The notes: generated by a model from the letters alone, not told the origin. A DNA stretch of 64,000 bases from Anaerolineales bacterium UBA6055 (GCA_002428985.1 DIYL01000021.1:80029-144028), one strand, 5' to 3'; positions 26,238 through 35,313 are shown, counted from the first letter of the stretch. Numbers and translations: made by a program.

Positions 26238-28025
26238 GTGTTATCTGCATTGGCACTCTTGGCGATGTTTGCGCTCGGATTAGGCATTCCAATTGCATTT
26301 ATTCTAGTTATAGTCCCTCAACTGCTTCCTTATGCCATCATATTTTACTTAATCTGCTGTATTGTGATGTTCGTTGAATCGTATAAACGTAACAAAAGTT
26401 TGACCATGGCAATTGTTGGTGCACCTCTTATTCTTGGGTGTCTTGTTGTTACCCTTGTATTTTATTTTTTTGCATCTGTGCCGTCCTTCTTCCAAAAAAT
26501 CTATATTGCGACTTTAAAGGGTACAGTTAGGATACGCGCAGCACAGCCCCATACCTCAATCACAACCCAAAAGCAATTTGATCATCTTGGAGCTGGTTAT
26601 CGCTTCCTCCTAAGCGGTGAGATTGATAAAAATACAACTGGGCGCAAAGGGAAAATTATTGTCCGCCTGAGTTATATGTATTTAGGGGAAGATATTGGTT
26701 GGATTCGCACACCCAAAACCCCTGCGTTCTTCCCACAAAAAATCAGCCTTGATACCGGAAAAGATATTGTAGAATTTAAATCCCCTCCTGTGTCCTACCC
26801 TCAAGAAGACTATATTTCGATAAGGCAAACAACCAAATCAAAGTATAGATATAGCTCAAGCCGCAAAGGCAATCAAAAACATGAGACGGTTGAACTAAAC
26901 GTCCCACCACGCCCTGATTTACCTGTAGATTTACCGATTGGATCGCGGCATGAGTGGGAGTTACGTGTAGGGGATGAATTAATGATTGAAGGGCAGATTA
27001 AATTACAATACCGAGTCTATCAGACAGAGAGACGTATAAAATACTCTAAGTTAGAGGTTGTAAACCCCAGAGAATGGACTATCTACGCTCCGGATGAAGA
27101 CGATATTAATGTTGCTACACGTCACCGCGAGTATGATTTGTTTCTCCAGCACAATGCAGAACCTGTTATTACAGTCGAAACGATGGCAGAGTTTATGGCA
27201 CTCGATCCAGGACAGCGTTTTATCGTTCATGGGCACATTGATGAAGACAATGAAATGCTATGGCAAGACTATGTTTTTTATAAACCAGGACCTGTCTATA
27301 GGTGGAGTCATAACTGGAGCAATCGCAGTAATTTTGAGACTATAGGAAAACAGAAGGTAAAAATTTCGTTTTATGATGGCTCATATGAATTTGATCTAAC
27401 GATTCCCCATCAACTGTATGGTGTACATGAAAAACGAATGCAACGGTTTACATCAAACAGTTACAAGATTCAATTACCCAAACTTGATAAACCAACCATT
27501 ACAAAAGGTTTACAGGATGAAGTACGCGCGTATCAGGTGCTCAAAGTAAGGGATCGTGTAATCGTACATGCGTGTAAAATTACTGATCATGTAAACGAGA
27601 ACATACCTACTGATACCCCAGTATTTGGTGTCGAAAAAATTATAGTTGATACAAAACGAGATTGGGTGTTATATAGCAAAGATGAACGTTCTCCAGCAGA
27701 GGATGCATGGAAAAAGAAACAATCTGAAGCGAACCAAAAACAACGGGCAAAACATTTTCGGACTTCAAACGCTGCTAAACAACTACGTAAAAATCTTGGA
27801 TTACCACCAGTAAGTCCAAGCCGTTATCGTCAATTGGATACCAGCCGATTTGGTAAGATAACACATCAAACGGATGATAAAATAGCTCGTTCTAATAATA
27901 ATCGTACGAGTGATACTCAGAATCGCCTTAATCGCATCCAAACAACAAAACAAGATCAAGAATCCGACCCAAAACCGAAAAGTCCGTTTACGCGTAATGA
28001 AGAAAAGGATAATACAGACTCATGA
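26238..28025 (+). CDS. Hypothetical membrane protein, first gene of overlapping trio
   Basis: No family recognised. Residues 1-85 form about three membrane helices (VLSALALLAMFALGLGIP; LPYAIIFYLICCIVMFV; PLILGCLVVTLVFYFF). The rest, about 500 residues, is a beta-rich soluble part with basic and aromatic residues, followed by a disordered, charged C-terminal tail (about 480-595) full of Lys, Arg, Asn and Gln. The soluble part appears to hold two related halves, each with a LPIGSRHEWELRVGDELMIEG- or LDPGQRFIVHGHID-like segment, so an internal duplication is likely. The start is GTG with GGAG 6 bases upstream (a TTG at 26226 lacks spacing). The stop overlaps the TPR gene start by 4 bases. Base use is AT-rich. 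Confidence 0.6.
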   Translation: MLSALALLAMFALGLGIPIAFILVIVPQLLPYAIIFYLICCIVMFVESYKRNKSLTMAIVGAPLILGCLVVTLVFYFFASVPSFFQKIYIATLKGTVRIRAAQPHTSITTQKQFDHLGAGYRFLLSGEIDKNTTGRKGKIIVRLSYMYLGEDIGWIRTPKTPAFFPQKISLDTGKDIVEFKSPPVSYPQEDYISIRQTTKSKYRYSSSRKGNQKHETVELNVPPRPDLPVDLPIGSRHEWELRVGDELMIEGQIKLQYRVYQTERRIKYSKLEVVNPREWTIYAPDEDDINVATRHREYDLFLQHNAEPVITVETMAEFMALDPGQRFIVHGHIDEDNEMLWQDYVFYKPGPVYRWSHNWSNRSNFETIGKQKVKISFYDGSYEFDLTIPHQLYGVHEKRMQRFTSNSYKIQLPKLDKPTITKGLQDEVRAYQVLKVRDRVIVHACKITDHVNENIPTDTPVFGVEKIIVDTKRDWVLYSKDERSPAEDAWKKKQSEANQKQRAKHFRTSNAAKQLRKNLGLPPVSPSRYRQLDTSRFGKITHQTDDKIARSNNNRTSDTQNRLNRIQTTKQDQESDPKPKSPFTRNEEKDNTDS

Positions 28026-29344
28026 ATGAATATGACGATAACTTAGATTATGACAAGATTGATTTTGATAAAACCAAACGTGGCAAGTCCAAGAATAAAA
28101 ACAGCAAGCGACGTATTAGCCTACTTATCATAGAAGGTTTAATTGTAGTCGTCGTTGTGATTGCTGGTGCGCAATTTTTATTCCGCGATGATGCTGAAGT
28201 CGAAAATTTACAGGCAACAATTGATAGCCAAAATATTGAAGCAACAACGGCATCAGTCAATCAACAATCGGTATTATCAGCAGAAGAATTGTACGATCGA
28301 GCGCTGACACAAGCCAATACCGGTGAAACCGAACAAGCAATCCGTAGTCTTGACCTTGCAATCGAACTTGACCCGACATATGCCGAGGCTTATTTTGAGC
28401 GGGGCGAACTGAATTACTCGCAATCACTGTATTTTTCTGCTAGCCAAGATTATTCTCAAGCAATTGAATTTGGCTATGACAACATTGCATTAGCATATTT
28501 TTGGCGTGGGCGGTCTAGCTTCCAATGGGATGATTATCGCCAAGCGCAACGTGATTTTAATAGTGCTGTTGAGATTGACCCGACATTTACTAATGCTATT
28601 TATTGGCGAGGACGTTCGAGTATTAAAATCGCGGAGTATGAAGACGGCATTACAGATATTAAGCAAGCAATCGACATGGAGTATGAAGAGCCTGGATATG
28701 GTTATTTTTTCATCGCGACAGCGTATGATGACTTAGGCGAGTATACCTTGGCGATTACATATTATGATCGGTCATTGGAAGAAACAATAGACGATTGCGA
28801 AGCTTATGCCTGTTGGATTGATTATAACAATCGCGCGACCTCATTCTATCGGCTCGAACAATATGATCGTGCAGTGGAGGATTACACCAAAGCCATACAG
28901 GTCAACCCTGACGAATATCCGCTGGCGATGCAAAACCGTGGTGATGCGTATGAAAATCTTGGCGATATGACAGCTGCGATGAGTGACCGGAATACCATGT
29001 TCCAACTGATCGAAGGTGAAGTCATCAATCGTAGCTTGGATGGAGACAGCAATACTCTACGCGCCACATTAGAGACAGTCAGTGCACAAGCACATGTGAC
29101 GTTCGAAGGAACATCCAGCGATGTCGTCACTATTACAGTGACCGTTCCCGAAGATAGTGACCTCAATAGTATGATGCTGTTGCGTGGTCCGGAGGGTGTG
29201 CCACTTGTATATCACGCCGATACAGAAAGTAGGGGGGCACAGTTCACAGACCTTGTTCTAGACGAAACAGGCACATATACAATCGTCGTAGCGAGTGATC
29301 TAAAAGACTCCTATGGCGAATTTGAACTAACAATTGATTCATGA
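28022..29344 (+). CDS. Membrane-anchored TPR protein
   Basis: A 440-residue protein with a charged cytoplasmic N-terminus (acidic first 20 residues, then KRGKSKNKNSKRR) and one membrane helix at about 33-54. An array of tetratricopeptide repeats follows (about 85-330; for example AIRSLDLAIELDPTYAEAY, then DYSQAIEFGYDNIALAY). The C-terminal domain (about 345-440) is beta-rich and resembles bacterial pre-peptidase/PPC-type domains (TVPEDSDLNSMMLLRGPEG, ETGTYTIVVAS). Topology suggests an external or periplasm-facing scaffold. ATGA overlaps on both sides tie it to the membrane protein before it and the deaminase-like gene after it. Confidence 0.8.
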   Translation: MNEYDDNLDYDKIDFDKTKRGKSKNKNSKRRISLLIIEGLIVVVVVIAGAQFLFRDDAEVENLQATIDSQNIEATTASVNQQSVLSAEELYDRALTQANTGETEQAIRSLDLAIELDPTYAEAYFERGELNYSQSLYFSASQDYSQAIEFGYDNIALAYFWRGRSSFQWDDYRQAQRDFNSAVEIDPTFTNAIYWRGRSSIKIAEYEDGITDIKQAIDMEYEEPGYGYFFIATAYDDLGEYTLAITYYDRSLEETIDDCEAYACWIDYNNRATSFYRLEQYDRAVEDYTKAIQVNPDEYPLAMQNRGDAYENLGDMTAAMSDRNTMFQLIEGEVINRSLDGDSNTLRATLETVSAQAHVTFEGTSSDVVTITVTVPEDSDLNSMMLLRGPEGVPLVYHADTESRGAQFTDLVLDETGTYTIVVASDLKDSYGEFELTIDS

Positions 29345-30375
29345 TCGATCCGTTTGCTCAGATTGTAATTCCGCCGGAGGTAGCTCAGTTGCCAAAGGCG
29401 GATATTCACATCCATGCCGAACGGTCGCCGCGCCTCGATCGCATTTTAGCTAAACGCGACAGTCGTGAGCCATATGATTGGGTGGCATGGGCGAAGAATT
29501 TAATGCAGGACTATCCAGCTGGCGCTGAGCGATTAGAGCGCATTTCACCCGTCTTTGAGCATATTCTAGATGCTGATCAGGACCCTGAAAACTTCATCGC
29601 GCGTAACCTCGATATATTAGAAGAAGCAACAAAAGATGGTGCAATTTTAACTGAGGTGCGGTACGGACGCGATTTAGCAGATGTCCCCAATTGCCTTGAT
29701 CTGTTGCAAGAGGCAGAACGTCGTGTCCAGAATAACTATCCGGATTTTCGTATGGGTGTGATCCCGTTTATTTTCCTATCTTGGGACAAAACAAAACTAG
29801 ATCGTATCATCCCGATGTATATCGACTGGGCACAAGCCGGACTGATATATGGTGCAGATGTCTTCACCATACCGTATGCCGAAGAAGCTGACTGGACGGA
29901 GGCCTATCACATTGCCGATAAACTTGCTTCTGCTGGATTAGGTATTACTGTCCATGTCGCGGAAGTGTCACCTGCCAATCTAGAATCTGCACTCAAAACA
30001 CCGGGGCTGACACGCCTAGGACATGCCACACATGCGGGCTACCATCCCCACCTTACCGAAAAAATCGCTAAAAGTGGCGTCACAATTGAATGTTCTTTGA
30101 GTTGTAATGTCATCTTAGGAGCGTCGCAATCCTACGAAACCCACCCGATCCGCACATTTGTATCGGCGGGTATTCCTGTTGCACTGTGTACTGATGACCC
30201 TGTACAAATGTCGACCACCATCGGGCGTGAATATGCAATTGTGCATCAACTTGGCTTTAGCATTCCCGAGTTATTGGACTGCACAAAAAATGCAATTCAG
30301 GTCGCCTTTATCGATGACAAACAACGACGACACCTTCTAAAAATCCACAACGATTACGTTGCAAACTTTACCTAA
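29341..30375 (+). CDS. Adenosine deaminase-like amidohydrolase
   Basis: Metal-dependent deaminase of the ADA/AMP-deaminase group. Ligand and catalytic motifs are visible: HIHAE near residue 22 (His-x-His), VHVAE near 210 (third His plus catalytic Glu), LGHATHA near 230, and CTDDP near 282 (Asp ligand). It differs from typical adenosine deaminases: the usual HLEG block is HAERSP, and the C-terminal CPTSN block is CSLSCN, so the substrate may be another aminopurine or a deoxyfutalosine-like compound. The 344-residue length is normal. The start overlaps the TPR gene stop by 4 bases, so it ends the three-gene operon; why a deaminase sits with two membrane proteins is not clear. Confidence 0.8.
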   Translation: MIDPFAQIVIPPEVAQLPKADIHIHAERSPRLDRILAKRDSREPYDWVAWAKNLMQDYPAGAERLERISPVFEHILDADQDPENFIARNLDILEEATKDGAILTEVRYGRDLADVPNCLDLLQEAERRVQNNYPDFRMGVIPFIFLSWDKTKLDRIIPMYIDWAQAGLIYGADVFTIPYAEEADWTEAYHIADKLASAGLGITVHVAEVSPANLESALKTPGLTRLGHATHAGYHPHLTEKIAKSGVTIECSLSCNVILGASQSYETHPIRTFVSAGIPVALCTDDPVQMSTTIGREYAIVHQLGFSIPELLDCTKNAIQVAFIDDKQRRHLLKIHNDYVANFT

Positions 30376-30456
30376 TTTTTACGCCATCGTTACACCCGCA
30401 TCACATGTGCACATATATAATATGAGCACGTTTACCGATATGGGAGAATTCTAATA

Positions 30457-31491
30457 ATGCGTAAATATATCCTGATTTTATTGACATTGGGTCTGTCATT
30501 AATCTTGGCGGGTAGTACTTTAGCACAACGTCCGCCACAAGGTACACCACCCCCACGTCCCGGCAATAATGGTGAGAATCGTCCGCCACGCCCCGGTGAT
30601 GGTAATCAAGCTAATACAAGTAGCGAACCGATGGACGATAGTATTGTGCAAGTGACACTCAACATCACCGGATACGAAACATTCGGTGCGGCACTAGCTG
30701 ACCAAATCGTAGCAGGCGACGGCGCAGGCATTGATAATTACTTCCGCAATAGTGGTGTTGTCATTGATGAGGAACAAAATGCATATTATGCGGTTAATGG
30801 TGTACATCCAGTAAACCAAGGCGACTACACTAGCTATTATCCAAAGTCGATTGTGATGGCATCGCTTGAAGACGACAGCATTATGGAAGTCTATGCGTTT
30901 AGTGAGGTCAATGGACACGATGTCGATATGGAAGCCCTCACCTATGCTGAAGCAGAAAACACCTTATATGTTGGCGATGAATACAACCTCATCTACGAGT
31001 TGGACTTACCAACAGGTAACATCTTACGTGAATGGGATTTAGCTGATATTGGTGTCTCAACCAATGTTGATAAAGGCATCGAGGCGATGACCTACTCTCC
31101 GAATACAGGCTATTTCTATGCAGGTATTCAAGATACAGGTAGCATTCTTGTGTTGGATTTGAGCTTAGATGAAGGCACAACTGTCACACAAATTGATGAA
31201 TTCCAACTGGTACAAGGTTGGGCACCAAGCGGGTTATTTGCACATGCCGATGGATCGTTATGGGTAGTCTCGATGCGCGGTGGTGGTCAAGAAGGTAATC
31301 AGATGATCTTCAATTATGCGACCGATGGGACACCACTTTGTGCGATTAGAATTCCAAGTGAATTGGGTATGACCCGTCCGGACGGTATATACATCGACTC
31401 GGCAGATGAATTTATCTACATCGTCGATTCACAGGGTCCGATTTACGATGGACATTCCCTATACCGTATTCCGTGGTCAAACCCGTGCTAA
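30457..31491 (+). CDS. Exported beta-propeller-like protein
   Basis: Secreted protein of 344 residues. A signal peptide (about 1-23, cleavage expected in STLA-QRP) is followed by a Pro/Gly/Asn-rich linker (QGTPPPRPGNNGE and PPRPGDGNQ). The rest is a beta-propeller of the SdiA-regulated/esterase-like or YncE kind, with blades such as DMEALTYAEAENTLYVGDE, GIEAMTYSPNTGYFYAGI and RPDGIYIDSADEFIYIVDS. No catalytic residues can be named. The SD GGGAGAA is good. A bidirectional hairpin (31505-31528) ends the gene against the convergent membrane protein. It may bind carbohydrate or protein outside the cell. Confidence 0.75.
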   Translation: MRKYILILLTLGLSLILAGSTLAQRPPQGTPPPRPGNNGENRPPRPGDGNQANTSSEPMDDSIVQVTLNITGYETFGAALADQIVAGDGAGIDNYFRNSGVVIDEEQNAYYAVNGVHPVNQGDYTSYYPKSIVMASLEDDSIMEVYAFSEVNGHDVDMEALTYAEAENTLYVGDEYNLIYELDLPTGNILREWDLADIGVSTNVDKGIEAMTYSPNTGYFYAGIQDTGSILVLDLSLDEGTTVTQIDEFQLVQGWAPSGLFAHADGSLWVVSMRGGGQEGNQMIFNYATDGTPLCAIRIPSELGMTRPDGIYIDSADEFIYIVDSQGPIYDGHSLYRIPWSNPC

Positions 31492-31504
31492 ATAATCAGT
31501 TCAG

Positions 31505-31528
31505 GGGCGTGGTATCTATTGCGCCCCA
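31505..31528. terminator. Bidirectional hairpin between convergent genes
   Basis: GGGGCG and CGCCCC form a 6-bp G/C stem with a 12-base loop between the propeller gene (+) and the small membrane protein gene (-). On the plus strand it is followed by ATCTTGTT; neither side has a long T-run, so termination is likely but not certain. Confidence 0.5.
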
Positions 31529-31533
31529 TCTTG

Positions 31534-31917
31534 TTATGTTCGGATTAATCTTGTCGATTCACCGTCAACAGAACCAATCAAGGTATCCTGTGTCTCAAGA
31601 TTATCAATTAACTCGGCTTCTTCTTCTGTGATCTCGCGGATGACTTCAAACTGAACTTTTTGGGTAAAGCTCCAAATAATAATCCCAATCATCACTGGAA
31701 ACAGAAAAATTGTCACCAACACCGCAATAATCATACTCGCCACAAGATTTAGCTCAAATGCAATTTCACCATCGGGTTTGCGTGCTAGCAAACGGCGCTC
31801 ACCCAATTCAGTAAACACACCTTCTGCTAATTGCTCCATCAATTCTTCGTTGACGTTGCAATCTTCATTTTCCTTATTTTTGTGTTTTTTGCGTCGTTTA
31901 TCGCGTTTATGTCCCAT
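31534..31917 (-). CDS. Hypothetical single-helix membrane protein
   Basis: A 127-residue protein with a very basic N-terminus (GHKRDKRRKKHKNKE), an acidic helical part (about 20-45), one or two membrane helices at about 58-90 (VASMIIAVLVTIFLFPVMIGIII), and an acidic tail. The basic end should stay in the cytoplasm. No family recognised. The start at 31917 has GGAAGGAG 6 bases upstream; the longer frame to 31959 lacks an SD. It is convergent with the propeller gene and divergent from the epimerase gene. Confidence 0.55.
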   Translation of the reverse strand: MGHKRDKRRKKHKNKENEDCNVNEELMEQLAEGVFTELGERRLLARKPDGEIAFELNLVASMIIAVLVTIFLFPVMIGIIIWSFTQKVQFEVIREITEEEAELIDNLETQDTLIGSVDGESTRLIRT

Positions 31918-32036
31918 GATGAACTCCTTCCCTTTTGACTCATATTTTTTATACGTCAAGCATAACCGATTTGTTGCGCGTTGTGTATAATTTGAGCGTT
32001 TAGATTTTGTGATAGAAAGAACAACAGGGAAACTTC

Positions 32037-33059
32037 ATGAATATACTGGTCACCGGTGGGACAGGCTTTGTTGGATCGCATTTAGTCCGACGATTGGTTG
32101 CTGATGGGCATACCGTACGCGTCCTATATCGCTCAGAGGGCAAATTAGCTGTCCTCGCTGGATTAAACATCACACCTGTTCAGGGCGACTTAGATGATCT
32201 TGATGCACTGCAACACGCTTGTGATGGCGTTGATATTGTCTACCATGTGGCGGCAAAAGCCGACTACTGGAAAGACGATCATAAAGACCTACTCTATCGC
32301 ATCAATGTCGATGGCACTCGCAACGTCCTAACAGCGGCACAGTCCGCCGGTGTAGAACGTGTCATATTTACCAGTAGCGCATCTGCAATTGGATTCCGGC
32401 AAGATGGACAGGCATCAGACGAAACCGAACCGTTCACCATGAAACCCGAACAATTCTGGTATGCCTATTCTAAGGTCAAAGCCGAAGAAGTCGTCGCAGA
32501 ATTTGTTGCCAATGGGCTCGATGTGATTACTCTCAACCCGACAGTTGTGATTGGTCCGGGTGATCTCAATGCAATTTCCGGTACGTTTATTATCGAAACT
32601 GCACGCTTTCAGTGGGCAGTACCGATGTCATCAGGTGGGCTGGCAGTGATTGACGTACGCGATGTCGCACAAGCACATGTCAATGCGATGACTCGCGGAC
32701 GTACTGGCGAACGTTATATCTTGAATACCGCAAATTATCCATATAACGTCTGGTTTAAGATGATTGCCAAAGCCTGTGGTGTTCGGGCGCCGATTTTTTC
32801 GAGTCCCGATTTTATGTTGGAGCCAACTGCACGCTTAATCGAATTTCTGAGACGTGTTGGCATTACCACACCGATGGATGCGAACCAAACACGACTTGGT
32901 GGTACCAGTGTCTTTTTTGATGGGCGCAAAGCATATGCTGAGTTATTTACGCCACAATATGATATTGCAACTAGTCTACGGCATACTTACATGTGGTATC
33001 GGGATAATGGTTATATTGAGCACAACCCGCTCACTCGCATCATAGATCTTGTATCATAA
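32037..33059 (+). CDS. NAD(P)-dependent epimerase/reductase (extended SDR)
   Basis: Extended short-chain dehydrogenase, 340 residues. The Rossmann motif is TGGTGFVGSH at the N-terminus; the catalytic Tyr and Lys are in YAYSKVKAE (about 141-146), with the Ser in FTSSASA before it. The pattern is closest to dihydroflavonol-4-reductase-like and HpnA-like sugar epimerases, which act in hopanoid or isoprenoid side-chain pathways in some bacteria; the real substrate is unknown. The SD CAGGGAAA is adequate. It is a single gene, convergent with the two-domain ABM gene, with a small imperfect hairpin in the gap (33097-33130). Confidence 0.88.
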   Translation: MNILVTGGTGFVGSHLVRRLVADGHTVRVLYRSEGKLAVLAGLNITPVQGDLDDLDALQHACDGVDIVYHVAAKADYWKDDHKDLLYRINVDGTRNVLTAAQSAGVERVIFTSSASAIGFRQDGQASDETEPFTMKPEQFWYAYSKVKAEEVVAEFVANGLDVITLNPTVVIGPGDLNAISGTFIIETARFQWAVPMSSGGLAVIDVRDVAQAHVNAMTRGRTGERYILNTANYPYNVWFKMIAKACGVRAPIFSSPDFMLEPTARLIEFLRRVGITTPMDANQTRLGGTSVFFDGRKAYAELFTPQYDIATSLRHTYMWYRDNGYIEHNPLTRIIDLVS

Positions 33060-33150
33060 GGTCAAACGATAATCAGCTTCGGTTGTTGATCCCTAGCTAG
33101 CAGGAGTTGGTCGACTCAACCCGTTGCTAGAGGTCATTCATACGATACGA

Positions 33151-34020
33151 CTATACAATCGTGCCATCACTCATACTGCCACCTGCTTGTGTGTGGTTGC
33201 TCCCCAAACTGGAGTATGTCGCTGGTAGATGCATGAATTTGGAGTATGTGCGAATTGTCCATGACACTGGACCACGGAAGAAATAATTTTCTGGGGCGGC
33301 GACTTGATCGATGTCTTTTTTGTATTTCTCTGCCGTGCCTTTTGTGAGGTGAAATTTCAGGTCTTCATTGCTTCGGAACGTCTCATGGATGATGAGCGCA
33401 TTCTCACCAACTACTTGATAAGCTTCAAATCTGAGCAATCCATCTTCCATATCGTGTGCATCTGTACCCACGCGTCCCCACCAATATTTGAGGTCTTCGA
33501 TATAATTCGGATCATCGGGTTTACATGTCCATTTAGCCGTAACCATAATCGCATTATCATAATCTGGGCGTTGATAATCTTCTTTCACATACCCGAATAA
33601 AAATTCACCGAAGGCACTTGGTACATTCTTCGCATTTACAGCTTGTCGAGCCGCTTCAGGGATCGATGTGCCACGGATAAGGTGTAATTCTGGCTTAGCA
33701 ACGGCTGTCAGTGCACTCATGTGTTGGGTTGCGGTCGTGGAGAAATAGTTAACCAGTGCATCGGAATTTTTGAAAACATGATGAACAAGCACAGCATCTT
33801 CGCCAACGGCATGGTTGATTTCTGTAGAAAGAACACCCGAATCACTTTTTGCCCCGAGATGAATATCTTCCCATTCTTGCAACATCTCTTTAGATTCTGC
33901 GGATTTTCTGAATAACCCGCCCTTCTTCGACGGTACCCATTTGCCTGTGATGCTAATTTCATCCCCGATTTTGGATGGTTCTTTTAAAAAGCTCGCCATA
34001 GTTTCTGTTGGCTGTGTCAT
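33151..34020 (-). CDS. Protein with two tandem ABM-like domains
   Basis: A 289-residue protein built from two copies of the dimeric alpha/beta barrel (ABM-like) domain: about 18-145 and 155-270. Each copy opens with a strand ending in K-W, carries an A-(L/V)-(V/I)-(V/I)-H-x-x-F core strand (VLVHHVFKN in the first, LIIHETFRS in the second), and later a PEL/PEN-containing turn leading to F-x-G or L-I-R-G. The neighbouring 125-residue protein has one copy of the same unit. Such domains oxidise quinol-like compounds or sense small molecules. The SD GGGGAGAG is strong. It is separated by 75 bases from that neighbour and likely co-transcribed with it from the promoter facing the HxlR regulator. Confidence 0.7.
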   Translation of the reverse strand: MTQPTETMASFLKEPSKIGDEISITGKWVPSKKGGLFRKSAESKEMLQEWEDIHLGAKSDSGVLSTEINHAVGEDAVLVHHVFKNSDALVNYFSTTATQHMSALTAVAKPELHLIRGTSIPEAARQAVNAKNVPSAFGEFLFGYVKEDYQRPDYDNAIMVTAKWTCKPDDPNYIEDLKYWWGRVGTDAHDMEDGLLRFEAYQVVGENALIIHETFRSNEDLKFHLTKGTAEKYKKDIDQVAAPENYFFRGPVSWTIRTYSKFMHLPATYSSLGSNHTQAGGSMSDGTIV

Positions 34021-34095
34021 GTTCTTCTCTCCCCTAGATCTTAGTGTGTTTTAAATTGTGTGAGTCGTACAGTAATTGGTATCAGATCAAATCAA

Positions 34096-34473
34096 TTATG
34101 CTTCTTCGCGATCAAACCCGAACGCATGGACTCCAAATTCAGCCCCCATATTCATATCAATAGCAACTTGCATGAGTTCTTGCGGGACATCACCACAAAA
34201 GAAGAATGGACCTGGTGTCGCAATTTGTAATAATTGAGGGAAATGTTGTGCAGCTGTTCCGCCAAGATGGAAACCCATCGCGCCAGCATCTTTAAAAACA
34301 TCATGTACAAAAATCGCATTTTCATCATCGGCAAAGTAACATTGCATGCTGAGGCTATCCGGTTCATTATCTTGCATTTGTTTGTAAACATCTTCGTAAA
34401 TGGCTTTAAGTTCGTCTAGCTTACCTTCTTTTGCTGTCCATTTATAAAATACGGTGACTTCTTGGTTACTCAT
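34096..34473 (-). CDS. Single ABM-like domain protein
   Basis: A 125-residue protein with one ABM-like barrel unit: strand TVFYKWTAKEG, helix LKAIYEDVYKQM, core strand AIFVHDVFKD, then TAAQHFPQLLQIA and a GPFFFCGDVP turn. It aligns well with both halves of the adjoining 289-residue protein, so the three domains share a common origin. The family uses such folds for cofactor-free monooxygenases and stress-linked enzymes. The SD AGGAG is 7 bases upstream. It is first in a two-gene operon, divergent from the HxlR-SCP2 regulator across an operator-like region, as is common for quinone- or aldehyde-responsive genes. Confidence 0.75.
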   Translation of the reverse strand: MSNQEVTVFYKWTAKEGKLDELKAIYEDVYKQMQDNEPDSLSMQCYFADDENAIFVHDVFKDAGAMGFHLGGTAAQHFPQLLQIATPGPFFFCGDVPQELMQVAIDMNMGAEFGVHAFGFDREEA

Positions 34474-34560
34474 TTTGATTCTCCTATTCGCTTTAAAAGC
34501 GTGTATATAATTTATGGAACGTTAGTGTTCCGTGCTTGACAATATAAGAATATACCATTT

Positions 34561-34612
34561 GGTTTAAAAAGTCAACCTTTTAGTTTAAAAAATAAACCAA
34601 TTAATGTATAAT
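34561..34612. promoter_or_regulatory. Divergent promoter/operator region for HxlR and ABM genes
   Basis: Two inverted repeats lie side by side: GGTT-N9-AACC (34561-34577) and GTTTA-N6-TAAAC (34583-34598). The plus-strand -10 is TATAAT (34607-34612), which puts the second repeat over its -35 and spacer. On the minus strand TTGACT (revcomp of 34570-34575) followed 17 bases later by TATTCT gives the promoter of the ABM operon, whose -35 lies in the first repeat. The arrangement fits a repressor acting on both genes, most likely the adjacent HxlR protein. Confidence 0.6.
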
Positions 34613-34646
34613 GGGTTGTATAGGACGTATAAATAAGGAGTAAAAC

Positions 34647-35273
34647 ATGGCAACAGACCGCAAAAGTTACCAGCAAATATGCCCGATGGCGAACGCATTG
34701 GACATTGTTGGTGACCGTTGGACAATCTTGATTCTGCGCGAGCTTTTGGGCGGACCTGCACGATTCAATGAACTACGTGATGGTTTACCCGGCATCGCAA
34801 AGAATTTACTGATCGAACGGCTTCGTCGTTTAGAAGAAGATGGCGTGGTGCGACAAATGAAAATGCATAACACCGCTGTTTATGCGCTGACAGAATCCGG
34901 TGCAGGCATCCGAACAGCACTTGAGGAGCTAGCCTTTTGGGGCACACAGATGAAACGTATTGCGCCTGTGATTCACGAACGTAGTATTCGCGCAATAGCG
35001 ATGGCGTTACATTCGGTTGTTGTTCGAGCAGGGGATAAATTACCACAAGAACGTTATGTGGTTGAAGTTGGTGTCGATGGCGAATTTATGGAGATTGTCC
35101 TTGATCAAAATCCAGCAGTCATCGCACGCCCAGCATCTAGTCCGAACGCGAGCCTATCAACAACCTACGAGGGCATTTCGACCGTCTTACGGGGTCAAGT
35201 TGACCGTTCACTGTTCACAGAAATTTCGGGTGATGAAACGGCAGTTCAGTACTTCTTGGATGCAGTCGGATAG
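34647..35273 (+). CDS. HxlR-family regulator with SCP2-like C-terminal domain
   Basis: Winged-helix regulator of the HxlR/MarR-like group (208 residues). The N-terminal DNA-binding domain (about 8-100) has the family signature CPMANALDIVGDRWTILI, then LRELLGGPARFNELRDGL and LLIERLRRLEEDGVV. Cys12 is the position used as a redox sensor in some relatives (HypR, YodB, QorR). The C-terminal part (about 115-208) resembles a sterol carrier protein 2-like domain (SLSTTYEGISTVLRGQV, FTEISGDE), as in other HxlR-SCP2 fusions, and may bind a hydrophobic ligand. The SD AAGGAG is strong. It is divergent from two ABM-domain genes, which are its probable targets. Confidence 0.88.
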   Translation: MATDRKSYQQICPMANALDIVGDRWTILILRELLGGPARFNELRDGLPGIAKNLLIERLRRLEEDGVVRQMKMHNTAVYALTESGAGIRTALEELAFWGTQMKRIAPVIHERSIRAIAMALHSVVVRAGDKLPQERYVVEVGVDGEFMEIVLDQNPAVIARPASSPNASLSTTYEGISTVLRGQVDRSLFTEISGDETAVQYFLDAVG

Positions 35274-35313
35274 AAGAACATCCCGACCACATCCTACAGA
35301 AACGTTATTGGAT

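Noticed and set aside
29371..29412. GGTAGCTCAGTTGCC resembles a tRNA D-arm
   Set aside because: It lies inside the start of the deaminase-like gene, encodes the conserved start of that protein, and no anticodon or T-arm follows at the right distance.
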